A DNA stretch of 52,863 nucleotides from a virus. The notes below the pieces were generated by a model. The model saw nothing but the letters and a program-made list of their open reading frames with translations. It ran no database searches and was not told where the DNA came from. Of the stretch, positions 9,070-14,710 are shown one piece after another (within the stretch, counting starts at the first letter, position 1; each line of letters begins with the position of its first letter). Location of the stretch: positions 1 to 52,863 of the IMG/VR virus record IMGVR_UViG_3300006929_000021; one strand, 5' to 3'. Position numbers and translations under genes: made by a program.

Positions 9070-9512
9070 CCTTTCTTGCCCGATCATTCACCGACCAGTC
9101 CACTAGCACGACAACACACCTCCAACTCACCGTAGAGACAGGCGATACCATTTCTATCTATCTGTGATTTGACACCTTACTCAGCGTTAGAACACCCAAT
9201 GTTTAGCCCTTCGCCTGACTGAGCCATCCTTGATTTTAACGATGAAAAAAGATAGAAAATCTAGCCATTTTGTCTAGGCGGTGTAGCATACCTAGACAAA
9301 ATACCTAGACTGAAGCCCTAAAGGGTTTTCTATTTTGTTTCATAGTGAAAATCAAGAATAGTCAGCCGAAGGACCAAACATCGGGTGTTCTAGCGGGAGC
9401 AAGGTATAAAAATCCCAGATGGCTAGAAATAGCCTCTCCTCCTCCCCTACGACGAGTCGAAGATGTGTTGCCCCGCCAGCGGACCGTTCGGCAAATGATC
9501 GACCAAGAAAGG
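9070..9512. repeat. Very long imperfect inverted repeat (about 210-nt arms)
   Basis: The left arm 9070-9278 read on the minus strand aligns along its length with the right arm 9291-9512 read on the plus strand. The centre is perfect: ATTTTGTCTAGG (9267-9278) faces CCTAGACAAAAT (9291-9302) across a 12-nt loop. Further out, matched blocks include TTTTCTAT, AAAATCAAG, GTCAG.CGAAGG, GGGTGTTCTA, AAGGT, TAGAAAT, CTACG, TGTGTTG, AATGATCG and CAAGAAAGG. Over the outermost 66 nt I count 50 identities, 13 transitions and 3 transversions. The right arm has an extra 13-16 nt mini-hairpin (GCCCTAAAGGG). It sits between the two divergent operons. Possible roles: replication origin, paired divergent control sequences, or a folded leader RNA. 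Confidence 0.85.
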
Positions 9513-9561
9513 CAGCAGCCCCCTTTTTTTTGTATATAAGTTAATAGCTTGAATACTCCGA

Positions 9562-9590
9562 TTAAGGGATTGCAATCCTTATACTATAAT
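9562..9590 (+). promoter_or_regulatory. Candidate sigma70-type rightward promoter
   Basis: TATAAT at 9585-9590 is preceded at 17 bp by TTAAGG (9562-9567), a partial -35 match. A start near 9597 would place the structured leader 9609-9930 at the 5' end of the transcript for the 344-aa gene. The -10 is perfect but the -35 is weak, so this remains a candidate. Confidence 0.4.
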
Positions 9591-9608
9591 CCCCGTGATG
9601 GGATGATG

Positions 9609-9930
9609 ATCTCTCCTGCTAGTTCCGAGGGGTGAGGCTCACCATCTACCACGAGTGGAAAGGTCTGCCTACTAATAGAGAGGAGATCAACCCTTCAGCC
9701 TCGTGGCAGGAGCGAACGCTAGTTCACGGTTCGCCTGTAAGCACGAGCATGGCCTATCCGTGAGGACGGACGTTGGGTTGGTCTCTATTAGATCTTGGTC
9801 GACAGCAGGTTACCAATCGCCTAACAAGTTTTGTTGTACCGTGTGGTGGTCACGTTAAAACCCACCCAGGCGATCAGACCACAAGGGTCTGGCCTGTTAC
9901 CTTTGCGGGGACGAAAGGTCCCCGAAGGAG
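9609..9930 (+). ncRNA. Structured RNA leader with possible pseudoknot
   Basis: About 320 nt without an open frame but dense in complementary segments. CTCCTGC 9613-9619 pairs with GCAGGAG 9706-9712. CTAATAGAGA 9672-9681 pairs perfectly with TCTCTATTAG 9782-9791. These two stems cross, which would make a pseudoknot. Local hairpins: GGTGA/TCACC 9631-9643, CGAAC/GTTCG 9713-9733, TCCGT-GAGG-ACGGA 9757-9770, CAGACC/GGTCTG 9875-9891, and CGGGGAC-GAAAG-GTCCCCG 9906-9924. The direct repeat GCTAGTTC occurs at 9618 and 9718. It ends at the ribosome site of the 344-aa gene. It matches no RNA class I know. A cis-regulatory leader or a separate small RNA are both possible. Confidence 0.55.
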
Positions 9931-9938
9931 TAGTAACC

Positions 9939-10973
9939 ATGGCTAATACAGCCAAAGTAGGGTCCATCAGTTTCGACAATTACGTTAAAACTGTGGGAAG
10001 AAGCGTTGGACAGGCCGCTGCGGTCGAGGCTAAAACCGAGACACAGGCGGGCCACGATAAGGATAAGACTGTTCTTGCTGCCTTGAAAGGGGCGAGATCG
10101 CTTTCGGCTAAGATAGCGAAAGATCCAGATCGGAAAAACGCAGGAATCAACAGAGCACTCTGTGATTTCTACGATATCCAACGTAACACTGCTAGGGAAA
10201 CTAGGTACGCTGACTACGATGAGGAGTTGAGGCTTCACAACCTCAGCATTCCTGAAGTAGTCGAGGAGTTTGTATCTGGCAACACCAACGTTCTTAGGGG
10301 TGAGCAAGTTTTCAACTTGGCTAACACAACTAAGAAGGTTGCATCGGAAGCTAGGTCTAATGCTCAGTCAGCTGTTGATAGTGACGAGAGTCCAGTGATC
10401 CACTTCCATGAAGATGCGAAGCAGCAGACCCTTACAACCTATACTAGATACACGCCAGCACCATTGGCGAGTAAGAAGGAGTATGGGGCCTCTGGGAGAA
10501 ACCGTGTAAACACATACGTCGACCTGTATACGATGTGTGGATTCTTTCTTGATCCTAAGAGAGACACGGATGAGGTTGATTTCCTACTGGAACAGCTTAA
10601 TCCTGCTCTGACTTCTAAGAAGTCGAACAAGATGTTGCCTGTATCAGACCGTATGCAGGTTCTTATGAACCGTATGCGTGAAGTCAAGATCACGAAGAGT
10701 ACTATGCCGATAGCCACAGTCCTTGACGGTGAAGGTCATCGACACGTGCAGAATGCATACGAGAATCTTTCAGATTCTCAGCTGAAAGCATTGGGATTAT
10801 CCGCAAAGGTAGAGGAGGTTCCTTTGAACCAACTCCATTCGGACTTCTTGCAGGAGAAGAAGGAGAAGGCTCAAAGGGTGAAGCTTCTAACTCGTAATAT
10901 CAAGGTACTTGATATTGAATGCGGGTTAGAGGAACTACACATAGTCAAAGCTAACAGATACGCAAAGGATTAA
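9939..10973 (+). CDS. 344-aa protein of unknown function, first rightward gene
   Basis: Start chosen at the ATG at 9939, which has GAAGGAG 8 nt upstream; a longer in-frame extension to 9831 runs through the structured leader and is unlikely. The 344-aa product is hydrophilic and charged, with no membrane segment, Walker motif, zinc cluster or obvious nuclease signature. It has a helical N-terminal half, an Asn/Arg/Thr-rich middle (NRVNTYVDLYTMCGFFLDP) and a Lys/Glu/Leu-rich C-terminal half. It is the largest early protein of this transcription unit and the only one behind the complex leader, so it may be abundantly or conditionally made. I do not recognise the family. Confidence 0.75.
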   Translation: MANTAKVGSISFDNYVKTVGRSVGQAAAVEAKTETQAGHDKDKTVLAALKGARSLSAKIAKDPDRKNAGINRALCDFYDIQRNTARETRYADYDEELRLHNLSIPEVVEEFVSGNTNVLRGEQVFNLANTTKKVASEARSNAQSAVDSDESPVIHFHEDAKQQTLTTYTRYTPAPLASKKEYGASGRNRVNTYVDLYTMCGFFLDPKRDTDEVDFLLEQLNPALTSKKSNKMLPVSDRMQVLMNRMREVKITKSTMPIATVLDGEGHRHVQNAYENLSDSQLKALGLSAKVEEVPLNQLHSDFLQEKKEKAQRVKLLTRNIKVLDIECGLEELHIVKANRYAKD

Positions 10974-11012
10974 GTCATCCTGGGTTAGCGTAGACTAAAG
11001 TTCCCTTCAACC

Positions 11013-11044
11013 GAGGGAGTGGGGACTCACCGCCCTGCTCCCTC
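11013..11044 (+). promoter_or_regulatory. Hairpin directly upstream of a ribosome site
   Basis: GAGGGAG (11013-11019) pairs with CTCCCTC (11038-11044), with an inner GGG/CCC pair possible. The stem ends 4 nt before AAGGAG of the next gene. No T-run follows, so it is more likely to tune translation or mRNA stability than to terminate. The same layout (hairpin, then ribosome site) is seen upstream of the 344-aa gene and in the palindrome family at 13-17 kb. Confidence 0.5.
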
Positions 11045-11059
11045 ACAAAGGAGTTAGTT

Positions 11060-11266
11060 ATGGCTACTGCAAATATAGTCAAAGAGTGTCCTTGGTGTGA
11101 AACGTCACATGTTGTTTGTGGCATTCCCATGAAGGAGTTTATCGACTACAAAACTCGCCCAGAAGCACTCATACAGGATGTTCTTCCTAGTCTAAGTGCG
11201 GATGCTCGTGAGGTAGTTAAGACGGGTATATGTCCCCCGTGTTGGGAGGATCACTTCAATGCATGA
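11060..11266 (+). CDS. Small zinc-binding protein with two CxxC pairs
   Basis: A 68-aa protein with CPWC near the N-terminus (residues 10-13) and CPPC near the C-terminus (residues 58-61), which together would make a four-cysteine zinc site around a short helical region. The ATG at 11060 has AAGGAG upstream. It is followed without a gap by a short overlapping gene. Such proteins are common in phage early regions; partner and function are unknown. Confidence 0.65.
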   Translation: MATANIVKECPWCETSHVVCGIPMKEFIDYKTRPEALIQDVLPSLSADAREVVKTGICPPCWEDHFNA

Positions 11267-11429
11267 TTTGAAGCCCTCCCAAAAGGTAACCAAATTGTTT
11301 CTGGCCCATGGCCTCGTTATCAAACGCTTTGAGAGACAAGTGGTTGTCTACAGTATAAAATCTGAAAGCACTAACCTTCAGGTTTTCAAAACCGTTCAGG
11401 AAGCGAGGACTTCCTGCGGTATCCTTTAG
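11259..11429 (+). CDS. Overlapping 56-aa protein
   Basis: The ATG at 11259 lies inside the end of the preceding gene in another frame, with GGGAGGA at 11244-11250, a near-ideal ribosome site. The 56-aa translation (starting HDLKPSQKVTKLFLAHG) is basic with an amphipathic feel and ends at TAG 11427-11429. The strong ribosome site and coupling make it likely real. Function unknown. Confidence 0.5.
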   Translation: MHDLKPSQKVTKLFLAHGLVIKRFERQVVVYSIKSESTNLQVFKTVQEARTSCGIL

Positions 11430-11491
11430 TACACTTTACATGCATCACCTGCTCGTCTCTACAACGAGTAGGTGCTGCCAAGGAGATTGGT

Positions 11492-11716
11492 ATGAGACCG
11501 AGACGTAAGAAACATCTAGAAGTAAGCAGGACACTCTTCACGGTATACAAAATGATCGTGTCCCTGGAGCCGATGCCCGAAGACGATCCGAGGCATCCAA
11601 ACGGCCATGCAATGCGGAGATTTAAAGTTGCAGAAGCGTTTGTCAAGCTTGCCTTAGACGTCAGGCGAGAAGAGATCATTAACGATCATAAGGCAATTGT
11701 CAGGGAGGGAACATAA
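11492..11716 (+). CDS. Small basic protein
   Basis: A 74-aa protein, Arg/Lys/His-rich at the N-terminus (RPRRKKHLEVSRTLF), helical after residue 45 (AMRRFKVAEAFVKLALDVRR). The ATG at 11492 has AAGGAG 6-7 nt upstream. It lies in the rightward early unit and its end overlaps the ribosome site of the next gene. A nucleic-acid-binding role fits the charge but nothing specific is visible. Confidence 0.6.
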   Translation: MRPRRKKHLEVSRTLFTVYKMIVSLEPMPEDDPRHPNGHAMRRFKVAEAFVKLALDVRREEIINDHKAIVREGT

Positions 11717-11717
11717 A

Positions 11718-11999
11718 ATGAGACTATCAAAAAAGCAACAGATAGTATTCATCAAAGGTGTTACCCGTGCATTAGTAGAACAGTATACTAGCCTTGATAA
11801 TCCTGGGTTTTGTTACACCTGTGGAAAGGAAAGAGATGGCTGTGAACCAGATGCCATCAAGTATGAATGTCCAAGCTGTGGTGCATCTGCGGTATATGGA
11901 CTTATGTACGCAGCAGAACATCCAGTTATGCGTACAGAGGATGGTAAAAGACATCTCAATAAGGCGATAGACCTTTATGAGAAAGAAAGAAACAGATAG
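11718..11999 (+). CDS. Zinc-ribbon protein
   Basis: A 93-aa protein from the ATG at 11718 (GGGAGGG upstream). It has CYTC (residues 31-34), a further Cys in the intervening loop, and CPSC after about 20 residues, the layout of a zinc ribbon, flanked by helices. The last in-frame bases run up to the GGTAACCTG repeat and the tRNA-like hairpin. Small zinc ribbons in phages often bind nucleic acid or modulate host proteins. Function unknown. Confidence 0.65.
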   Translation: MRLSKKQQIVFIKGVTRALVEQYTSLDNPGFCYTCGKERDGCEPDAIKYECPSCGASAVYGLMYAAEHPVMRTEDGKRHLNKAIDLYEKERNR

Positions 12000-12058
12000 G
12001 GTAACCTGACCGAGGTGCGTGGGTTCAACTCCCACCACCTCACATACACGGTAACCTG
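12000..12058. repeat. GGTAACCTG direct repeats flanking the tRNA-like hairpin
   Basis: Identical 9-mers GGTAACCTG lie at 12000-12008 and 12050-12058, bracketing the T-arm-like hairpin. The right copy extends to GGTAACCTGCTG, whose reverse complement CAGCAGGTTACC is at 9803-9814 inside the structured leader. Confidence 0.6.
12012..12041 (+). other. tRNA T-arm/acceptor-like hairpin (possible att core or tRNA remnant)
   Basis: GTGGG (12019-12023), a 7-nt loop TTCAACT, and CCCAC (12031-12035) match a tRNA T-arm, including the conserved TTCAA of the loop. CACCTC(A) follows as an acceptor 3' strand would and pairs with GAGGTG (12012-12017). No D-arm, anticodon arm or separate 5' acceptor strand is present, so this is not a complete tRNA gene. 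A phage att site that carries the 3' end of a host tRNA looks like this, but no integrase gene is visible. Alternatives are a tRNA-mimicking RNA or a simple stable hairpin. Confidence 0.5.
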
Positions 12059-12061
12059 CTG

Positions 12062-12254
12062 AACTGTACTAACCTAGAGTTCCTTTGGCACTTTAGGCAT
12101 CCTAAGACTAAGGGCCTCACGCATTAGTGATCGGGGGGGAGGAGTCTGATACTGTTGCCCCACCCCACACCCCCCACACCCCGCCACCCACCCCGCCCAA
12201 CCACCCACCCCACCCCACCCCAAAGCCCCGCCCCCTGGTTCGGTCGCCCGACAA
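12062..12254. other. Gene-free region with a strongly C-rich tract
   Basis: No gene. After about 65 nt of ordinary sequence there is a G-run (12131-12142) and then, from 12157 to 12235, an almost purine-free plus strand consisting of repeated CCCC and CCCAC units. The minus strand therefore holds many consecutive G3-G5 tracts, sufficient for G-quadruplexes. A long open frame across it on the minus strand is a low-complexity artefact. Confidence 0.7.
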
Positions 12255-12383
12255 GGGGAAAAATTTTCCCCCACTAGTGTATCTCTGTAGCTAGTATCTA
12301 TTTAGCTAGGGTACGGGTACGATCGGGTCGAGGGGTTGACAAAATACCACCCTAGAAACTGGTTCGGTCGTCTGGTTCGGTCG
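12235..12383. repeat. Three CTGGTTCGGTCG repeats downstream of terS
   Basis: Exact 12-mers lie at 12235-12246, 12359-12370 and 12372-12383; the last two are part of a perfect 13-bp tandem repeat. They lie between the C-rich tract and the end of terS. Repeated short sites beside terS are what a small-terminase recognition (pac) site looks like, but this is inference. The interval 12273-12404 contains no gene. Confidence 0.65.
12255..12272. repeat. Palindrome family copy 1 (GGGGAAAAATTTTCCCCC)
   Basis: First of eight intergenic copies of a G4-5/A5/T4/C4-5 palindrome confined to 12.2-17.3 kb. This one lies in gene-free DNA downstream of terS, not before a start codon. Confidence 0.85.
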
Positions 12384-12404
12384 TCACCATGAGGTTCAGC
12401 TACA

Positions 12405-12424
12405 GGGGGAAAAATTTTCTCCCC
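12405..12424. repeat. Palindrome family copy 2, left of terS
   Basis: G5 A5 T4 then CTCCCC, so one base is imperfect. It lies 38 nt beyond the terS stop (leftward) and is followed by TTTAGCACTTA (12438-12448). With a T/A-rich centre and GC ends it might end terS transcription, but its partner copy stands upstream of terS, so a terminator role alone does not explain it. Confidence 0.8.
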
Positions 12425-12462
12425 TATTAAAACCCAGTTTAGCACTTAAACCTAATGGTAAG

Positions 12463-12900
12463 TTACGCCTCTGCTCCGAATAAGATACCCAGCTTCTCAA
12501 GCAACTCCTTCTCTACATCTTCGGGTGACCTATGCTCAAACGTGACATGGGTACTCTCGTCGAACAACCCACCCGTTTTACCTAGTAGCTCAAGTGCCCT
12601 CACTCTGGTCGCTGCTGGGTTCCTATCATTGATGGCCTCATCCTGCAACTTCTGCATAATCCAGTCGTTGCTTAGCTTTTGATGGGCCTTGTGTGCAGAC
12701 CTAGTCTGTACCTTCAGCGATTCAATTGCCTCTTTCACCTTCGGATTCTTTGCGAGTGCAGATGCTTCATTGTTCACGACGTTGTCGCTCATCTTCGCAG
12801 TGTTGTACGCCTTACGATAGGCCTCACTAAAGCTATCGCCTTCAGCTACAAAGCCTGCAAAAGCAGACTGTTTCGGGGTCATGGTATCGCCATTAGACAT
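12463..12900 (-). CDS. terS: Terminase small subunit
   Basis: Start taken at the ATG at 12900, giving 145 aa; the frame can be extended to a TTG at 12936. The product has the Terminase_2-type layout: TPKQSAFAGFVAEGDSFSEA (helix-turn-helix DNA-binding start), AYRKAYNTAKMSDNVVNNEA, KVKEAIESL, then a helical C-terminal half. TerS binds the packaging site and feeds DNA to TerL. It is unusual here: it stands alone, leftward, between two rightward units, 4.5 kb from terL, and is bracketed by palindromes and by TTTAGCACTTA/TTCAGCACTTA. The ribosome site is weak. Confidence 0.82.
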   Translation of the reverse strand: MSNGDTMTPKQSAFAGFVAEGDSFSEAYRKAYNTAKMSDNVVNNEASALAKNPKVKEAIESLKVQTRSAHKAHQKLSNDWIMQKLQDEAINDRNPAATRVRALELLGKTGGLFDESTHVTFEHRSPEDVEKELLEKLGILFGAEA

Positions 12901-13052
12901 AATAGATAGGGTACCATGACGAATTTCGTATGTCAAGGGAGAAAAATTTTCCCCTACGGCTGAACCTTAAGGGTAGCGTTCAGCACTTACATATAAAAGA
13001 GAAATTGGTTAAATTTATATATTGAGAAAAACACATTGGTCCCATACCAAGA
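12901..13052. promoter_or_regulatory. Divergent gap between terS and rightward early genes
   Basis: No gene. It holds palindrome copy 3, TTCAGCACTTA at 12979-12989 (partner of TTTAGCACTTA left of terS), an AT-rich stretch with TATAAA (about 12992-12998) and TTAAATTTATATAT (about 13012-13025). A rightward early promoter is expected here; the TATAAA and TATATT elements are candidate -10 sites without a clear -35. Confidence 0.4.
12937..12954. repeat. Palindrome family copy 3, right of terS
   Basis: GGGAG A5 T4 CCCC, slightly imperfect. It abuts the TTG end of the terS frame and would be in the terS 5' leader if transcription starts further right. Confidence 0.8.
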
Positions 13053-13071
13053 GGGGGAAAAATTTTCCCCC
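13053..13071. repeat. Palindrome family copy 4, before a start codon
   Basis: Perfect G5 A5 T4 C5. It ends 31 nt before the ATG at 13103, with GAGAGGAG between. In mRNA it forms an 8-bp stem (GGGGGAAA/TTTCCCCC) directly 5' of the ribosome site. Confidence 0.85.
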
Positions 13072-13102
13072 AAGAGGGAACCTAGCTGAGAGGAGATAGC
13101 CA

Positions 13103-13381
13103 ATGGCTACCGAAAGCAGGGAAAAGGTTAAGAGGTATATCAAAACTATGGGCTACTTACGGAAGGTTCACTCCGTATACTACTGGAAAGCCTATTACGA
13201 AGCCACTAGTCTAGCCCAAGCATACAATATGCTCAGACAGTTGGACCCAAGAGTAACCAAGCCATTCATACCCAACAAGGCTACTCAAGCGAAGTTTATT
13301 GAGACCACCAGTGCCTACACACTAAATCGTACTCGCCCCAACCGAATAGTTAAGGGGAAGAAGGGGTACTGGTATGCCTAA
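13103..13381 (+). CDS. Small basic early protein
   Basis: A 92-aa protein, strongly basic and Tyr-rich, with YIKTMGYLRKVHSVYYWKAY near the N-terminus and a Lys/Gly-rich end. The ATG at 13103 has GAGAGGAG upstream, behind palindrome copy 4. First gene of the 13.1-24.3 kb rightward block. No recognisable domain; DNA or RNA binding is possible from charge. Confidence 0.6.
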   Translation: MATESREKVKRYIKTMGYLRKVHSVYYWKAYYEATSLAQAYNMLRQLDPRVTKPFIPNKATQAKFIETTSAYTLNRTRPNRIVKGKKGYWYA

Positions 13382-13559
13382 ACCAACGAGCAAGCGAGGA
13401 TGGAGACAGGTGCTAACGTTGCGTTATTTCAAGGTTGATGCACGTGACTGGCAAGACATTCCCAGGAAGCCATTTGTAGATGTAGAGTTACAAGAGGTGG
13501 GTTGGGAAGCAGTGGAGTACAGAAGGAAGTTTGGTTGGAGGACAATGGAGGGACACTAG
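13374..13559 (+). CDS. Small basic early protein (overlapping)
   Basis: A 61-aa frame that starts at an ATG inside the end of the preceding gene, with AAGGGG about 10 nt upstream. The sequence is basic and Trp/Arg-rich (SKRGWRQVLTLRYFKVDARD). Overlap and spacing suggest translational coupling. No known relative recognised. Confidence 0.45.
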   Translation: MPKPTSKRGWRQVLTLRYFKVDARDWQDIPRKPFVDVELQEVGWEAVEYRRKFGWRTMEGH

Positions 13560-13562
13560 TCA

Positions 13563-13581
13563 GGGGGAAAAATTTTCCCCC
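13563..13581. repeat. Palindrome family copy 5, before a start codon
   Basis: Perfect G5 A5 T4 C5, beginning 3 nt after the previous stop and ending 25 nt before the ATG at 13607, with CGGAGG between. Confidence 0.85.
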
Positions 13582-13606
13582 AAGTTTTATTTTAACGGAG
13601 GTAGTT

Positions 13607-13822
13607 ATGAGAGTAATCAGGAAGGTAAGGGGTCGGGTTGTATCTGATCACACGTACCACAACATGATTGTAAATGCACCACGATTCGTGGATGCGAAAC
13701 CACCACCATCACACACTGAGCGTAAGCGTATAGCTGAAGCTAAGAAACAGCCCAAGCAAAAGCTAACCCAGCAAGACAAAAATAAATTGCAAGCATGGAC
13801 ACAGCAGAGGAGGTCTGTATGA
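13607..13822 (+). CDS. Small very basic protein
   Basis: A 71-aa protein from the ATG at 13607 (CGGAGG upstream, behind palindrome copy 5). Basic throughout, with a Lys/Gln-rich second half (KKQPKQKLTQQDKNKLQAWT). An earlier in-frame start would cross the palindrome and lacks a ribosome site. Its stop overlaps the next start (ATGA). Function unknown. Confidence 0.55.
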   Translation: MRVIRKVRGRVVSDHTYHNMIVNAPRFVDAKPPPSHTERKRIAEAKKQPKQKLTQQDKNKLQAWTQQRRSV

Positions 13823-14082
13823 GTTACAAACCAGCAGATGGTTACCCAGTTAACAGGCCATATATCGCAGATGGTTTGCATTATTCCACGCTAGGAAAAG
13901 AAGTCAAGTTCTATTCCAAAGACAACTATGGAACGACGCATTACTATCCAGCGAATGAGCTTGGTCACTTGATCATGTTCATAGCAAACACCAGGACCTT
14001 ATCACCCGACTTGATAAGAAGGCTGAAAGAATCGTATGCAATAGAGTTCACCGAAGTACTAAACCCCAACAGAGAGAGGTGA
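13819..14082 (+). CDS. Small early protein
   Basis: An 87-aa protein from the ATG at 13819 with AGAGGAGG upstream, overlapping the previous stop by 4 nt. Tyr/His-rich N-terminal half, then a helix and a charged C-terminus (RRLKESYAIEFTEVLNPNRE). No recognised family. Confidence 0.55.
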   Translation: MSYKPADGYPVNRPYIADGLHYSTLGKEVKFYSKDNYGTTHYYPANELGHLIMFIANTRTLSPDLIRRLKESYAIEFTEVLNPNRER

Positions 14083-14085
14083 GTG

Positions 14086-14415
14086 ATGAAACAGTTTAGG
14101 GAGAGGTTTGATCGTGAGATCAATGACAGGTTAGAAGATTACAGGCCAAGCGAAATCATTATGCACAGTGATAAAGATCCATTTATCAGAAACCTGAACG
14201 AGTTGATAGAGTTGCTTCTAGTCTTGGTTAAAGAGCATCCAGAAGCAGGGAATGTGGGGGTGCAGGTATTGGAAGAGTGGGAAGCTTGCGATGAGTGTAG
14301 TGACCAGCAGTTAGCTAACCACTGTGTGGATTTCAAAACACAGATTATATACAACCCAACTGGTAGCCATGGGCATGAGCGAAGTGGTTGCGTAATCATT
14401 AGAGGAGGTGAGTGA
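14086..14415 (+). CDS. Small acidic early protein with Cys/His residues
   Basis: A 109-aa protein from the ATG at 14086; a GTG 3 nt earlier is also possible. GAGAGG lies upstream. Helical N-terminal two thirds (NELIELLLVLVKEHPEAGNV), then CDEC and a further Cys/His cluster (NHC, SHGHERSGC), which may bind a metal. It overlaps the next gene at its stop. Function unknown. Confidence 0.55.
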   Translation: MKQFRERFDREINDRLEDYRPSEIIMHSDKDPFIRNLNELIELLLVLVKEHPEAGNVGVQVLEEWEACDECSDQQLANHCVDFKTQIIYNPTGSHGHERSGCVIIRGGE

Positions 14416-14681
14416 TGAAACTGTCAGTAGAGGTGAGCTTTAACTACAAGATTAAGGTGCCAAGTGAGTGGCGTAATGAGTGGCCTTGCTCCAGGCTTGC
14501 AGGTAAAGAGATCAACGTGACATTAAATAATCTTGGAGAGGTGGAAGACTGGTTCATTGCTGATGGACCCTTCTATCCATCCATTGGAGTCGATGTAGAG
14601 GGTGCAGAGTTGGATGCAGTGTTGGAGAAATTTTCCCCCGAAGATGTAAAGAGACAGGTGAATCTTACTACAGAAGCGTGA
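14415..14681 (+). CDS. Small early protein
   Basis: An 88-aa protein whose ATG at 14415 shares a base with the previous stop, with GAGGAGG upstream. Beta-rich start (KLSVEVSFNYKIKVPSEW) and an acidic second half. A partial palindrome-like string at 14634-14649 falls in its coding sequence and is probably chance. Its stop codon lies in the first copy of the 32-nt AT repeat. Confidence 0.55.
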   Translation: MKLSVEVSFNYKIKVPSEWRNEWPCSRLAGKEINVTLNNLGEVEDWFIADGPFYPSIGVDVEGAELDAVLEKFSPEDVKRQVNLTTEA

Positions 14682-14710
14682 ATAAGAATTTTAATTAAAT
14701 ATATTTTTAT
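14679..14710 (+). repeat. 32-nt AT-rich direct repeat, copy 1
   Basis: An exact 32-nt copy of 15039-15070, starting at the TGA stop of the previous gene and containing TTTTAATTAAATATATTTTT. It precedes the gene at 14754 and, with copy 2, frames it as a cassette. Confidence 0.85.

Noticed and set aside
8906-9167. Overlapping Pro/Lys/Ser-rich open frames
   Set aside because: They lie in C-rich low-complexity DNA, overlap each other in all frames and run into the palindrome; no ribosome site.
9345-9539. A 64-codon open frame on the right arm of the long palindrome
   Set aside because: The matching left arm carries stop codons in the same register, the start would be a GTG without a ribosome site, and the similarity between arms is better explained at nucleic-acid level.
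9757-9770. Stem TCCGT-GAGG-ACGGA resembling hammerhead ribozyme stem II
   Set aside because: The conserved CUGAUGA and GAAA core segments are not beside it, so this is only a similar stem-loop.
12012-12041. A complete tRNA gene
   Set aside because: Only the T-arm and acceptor 3' part are present; no 5' acceptor strand, D-arm or anticodon arm could be placed on either side.
12074-12274. A Gly/Trp-rich open frame on the minus strand
   Set aside because: It is the translation of the C-rich tract and has no ribosome site or protein-like composition.
14634-14649. A ninth palindrome copy
   Set aside because: GGAGAAATTTTCCCCC is only a partial match and lies in the middle of a coding frame, so it is more likely chance.
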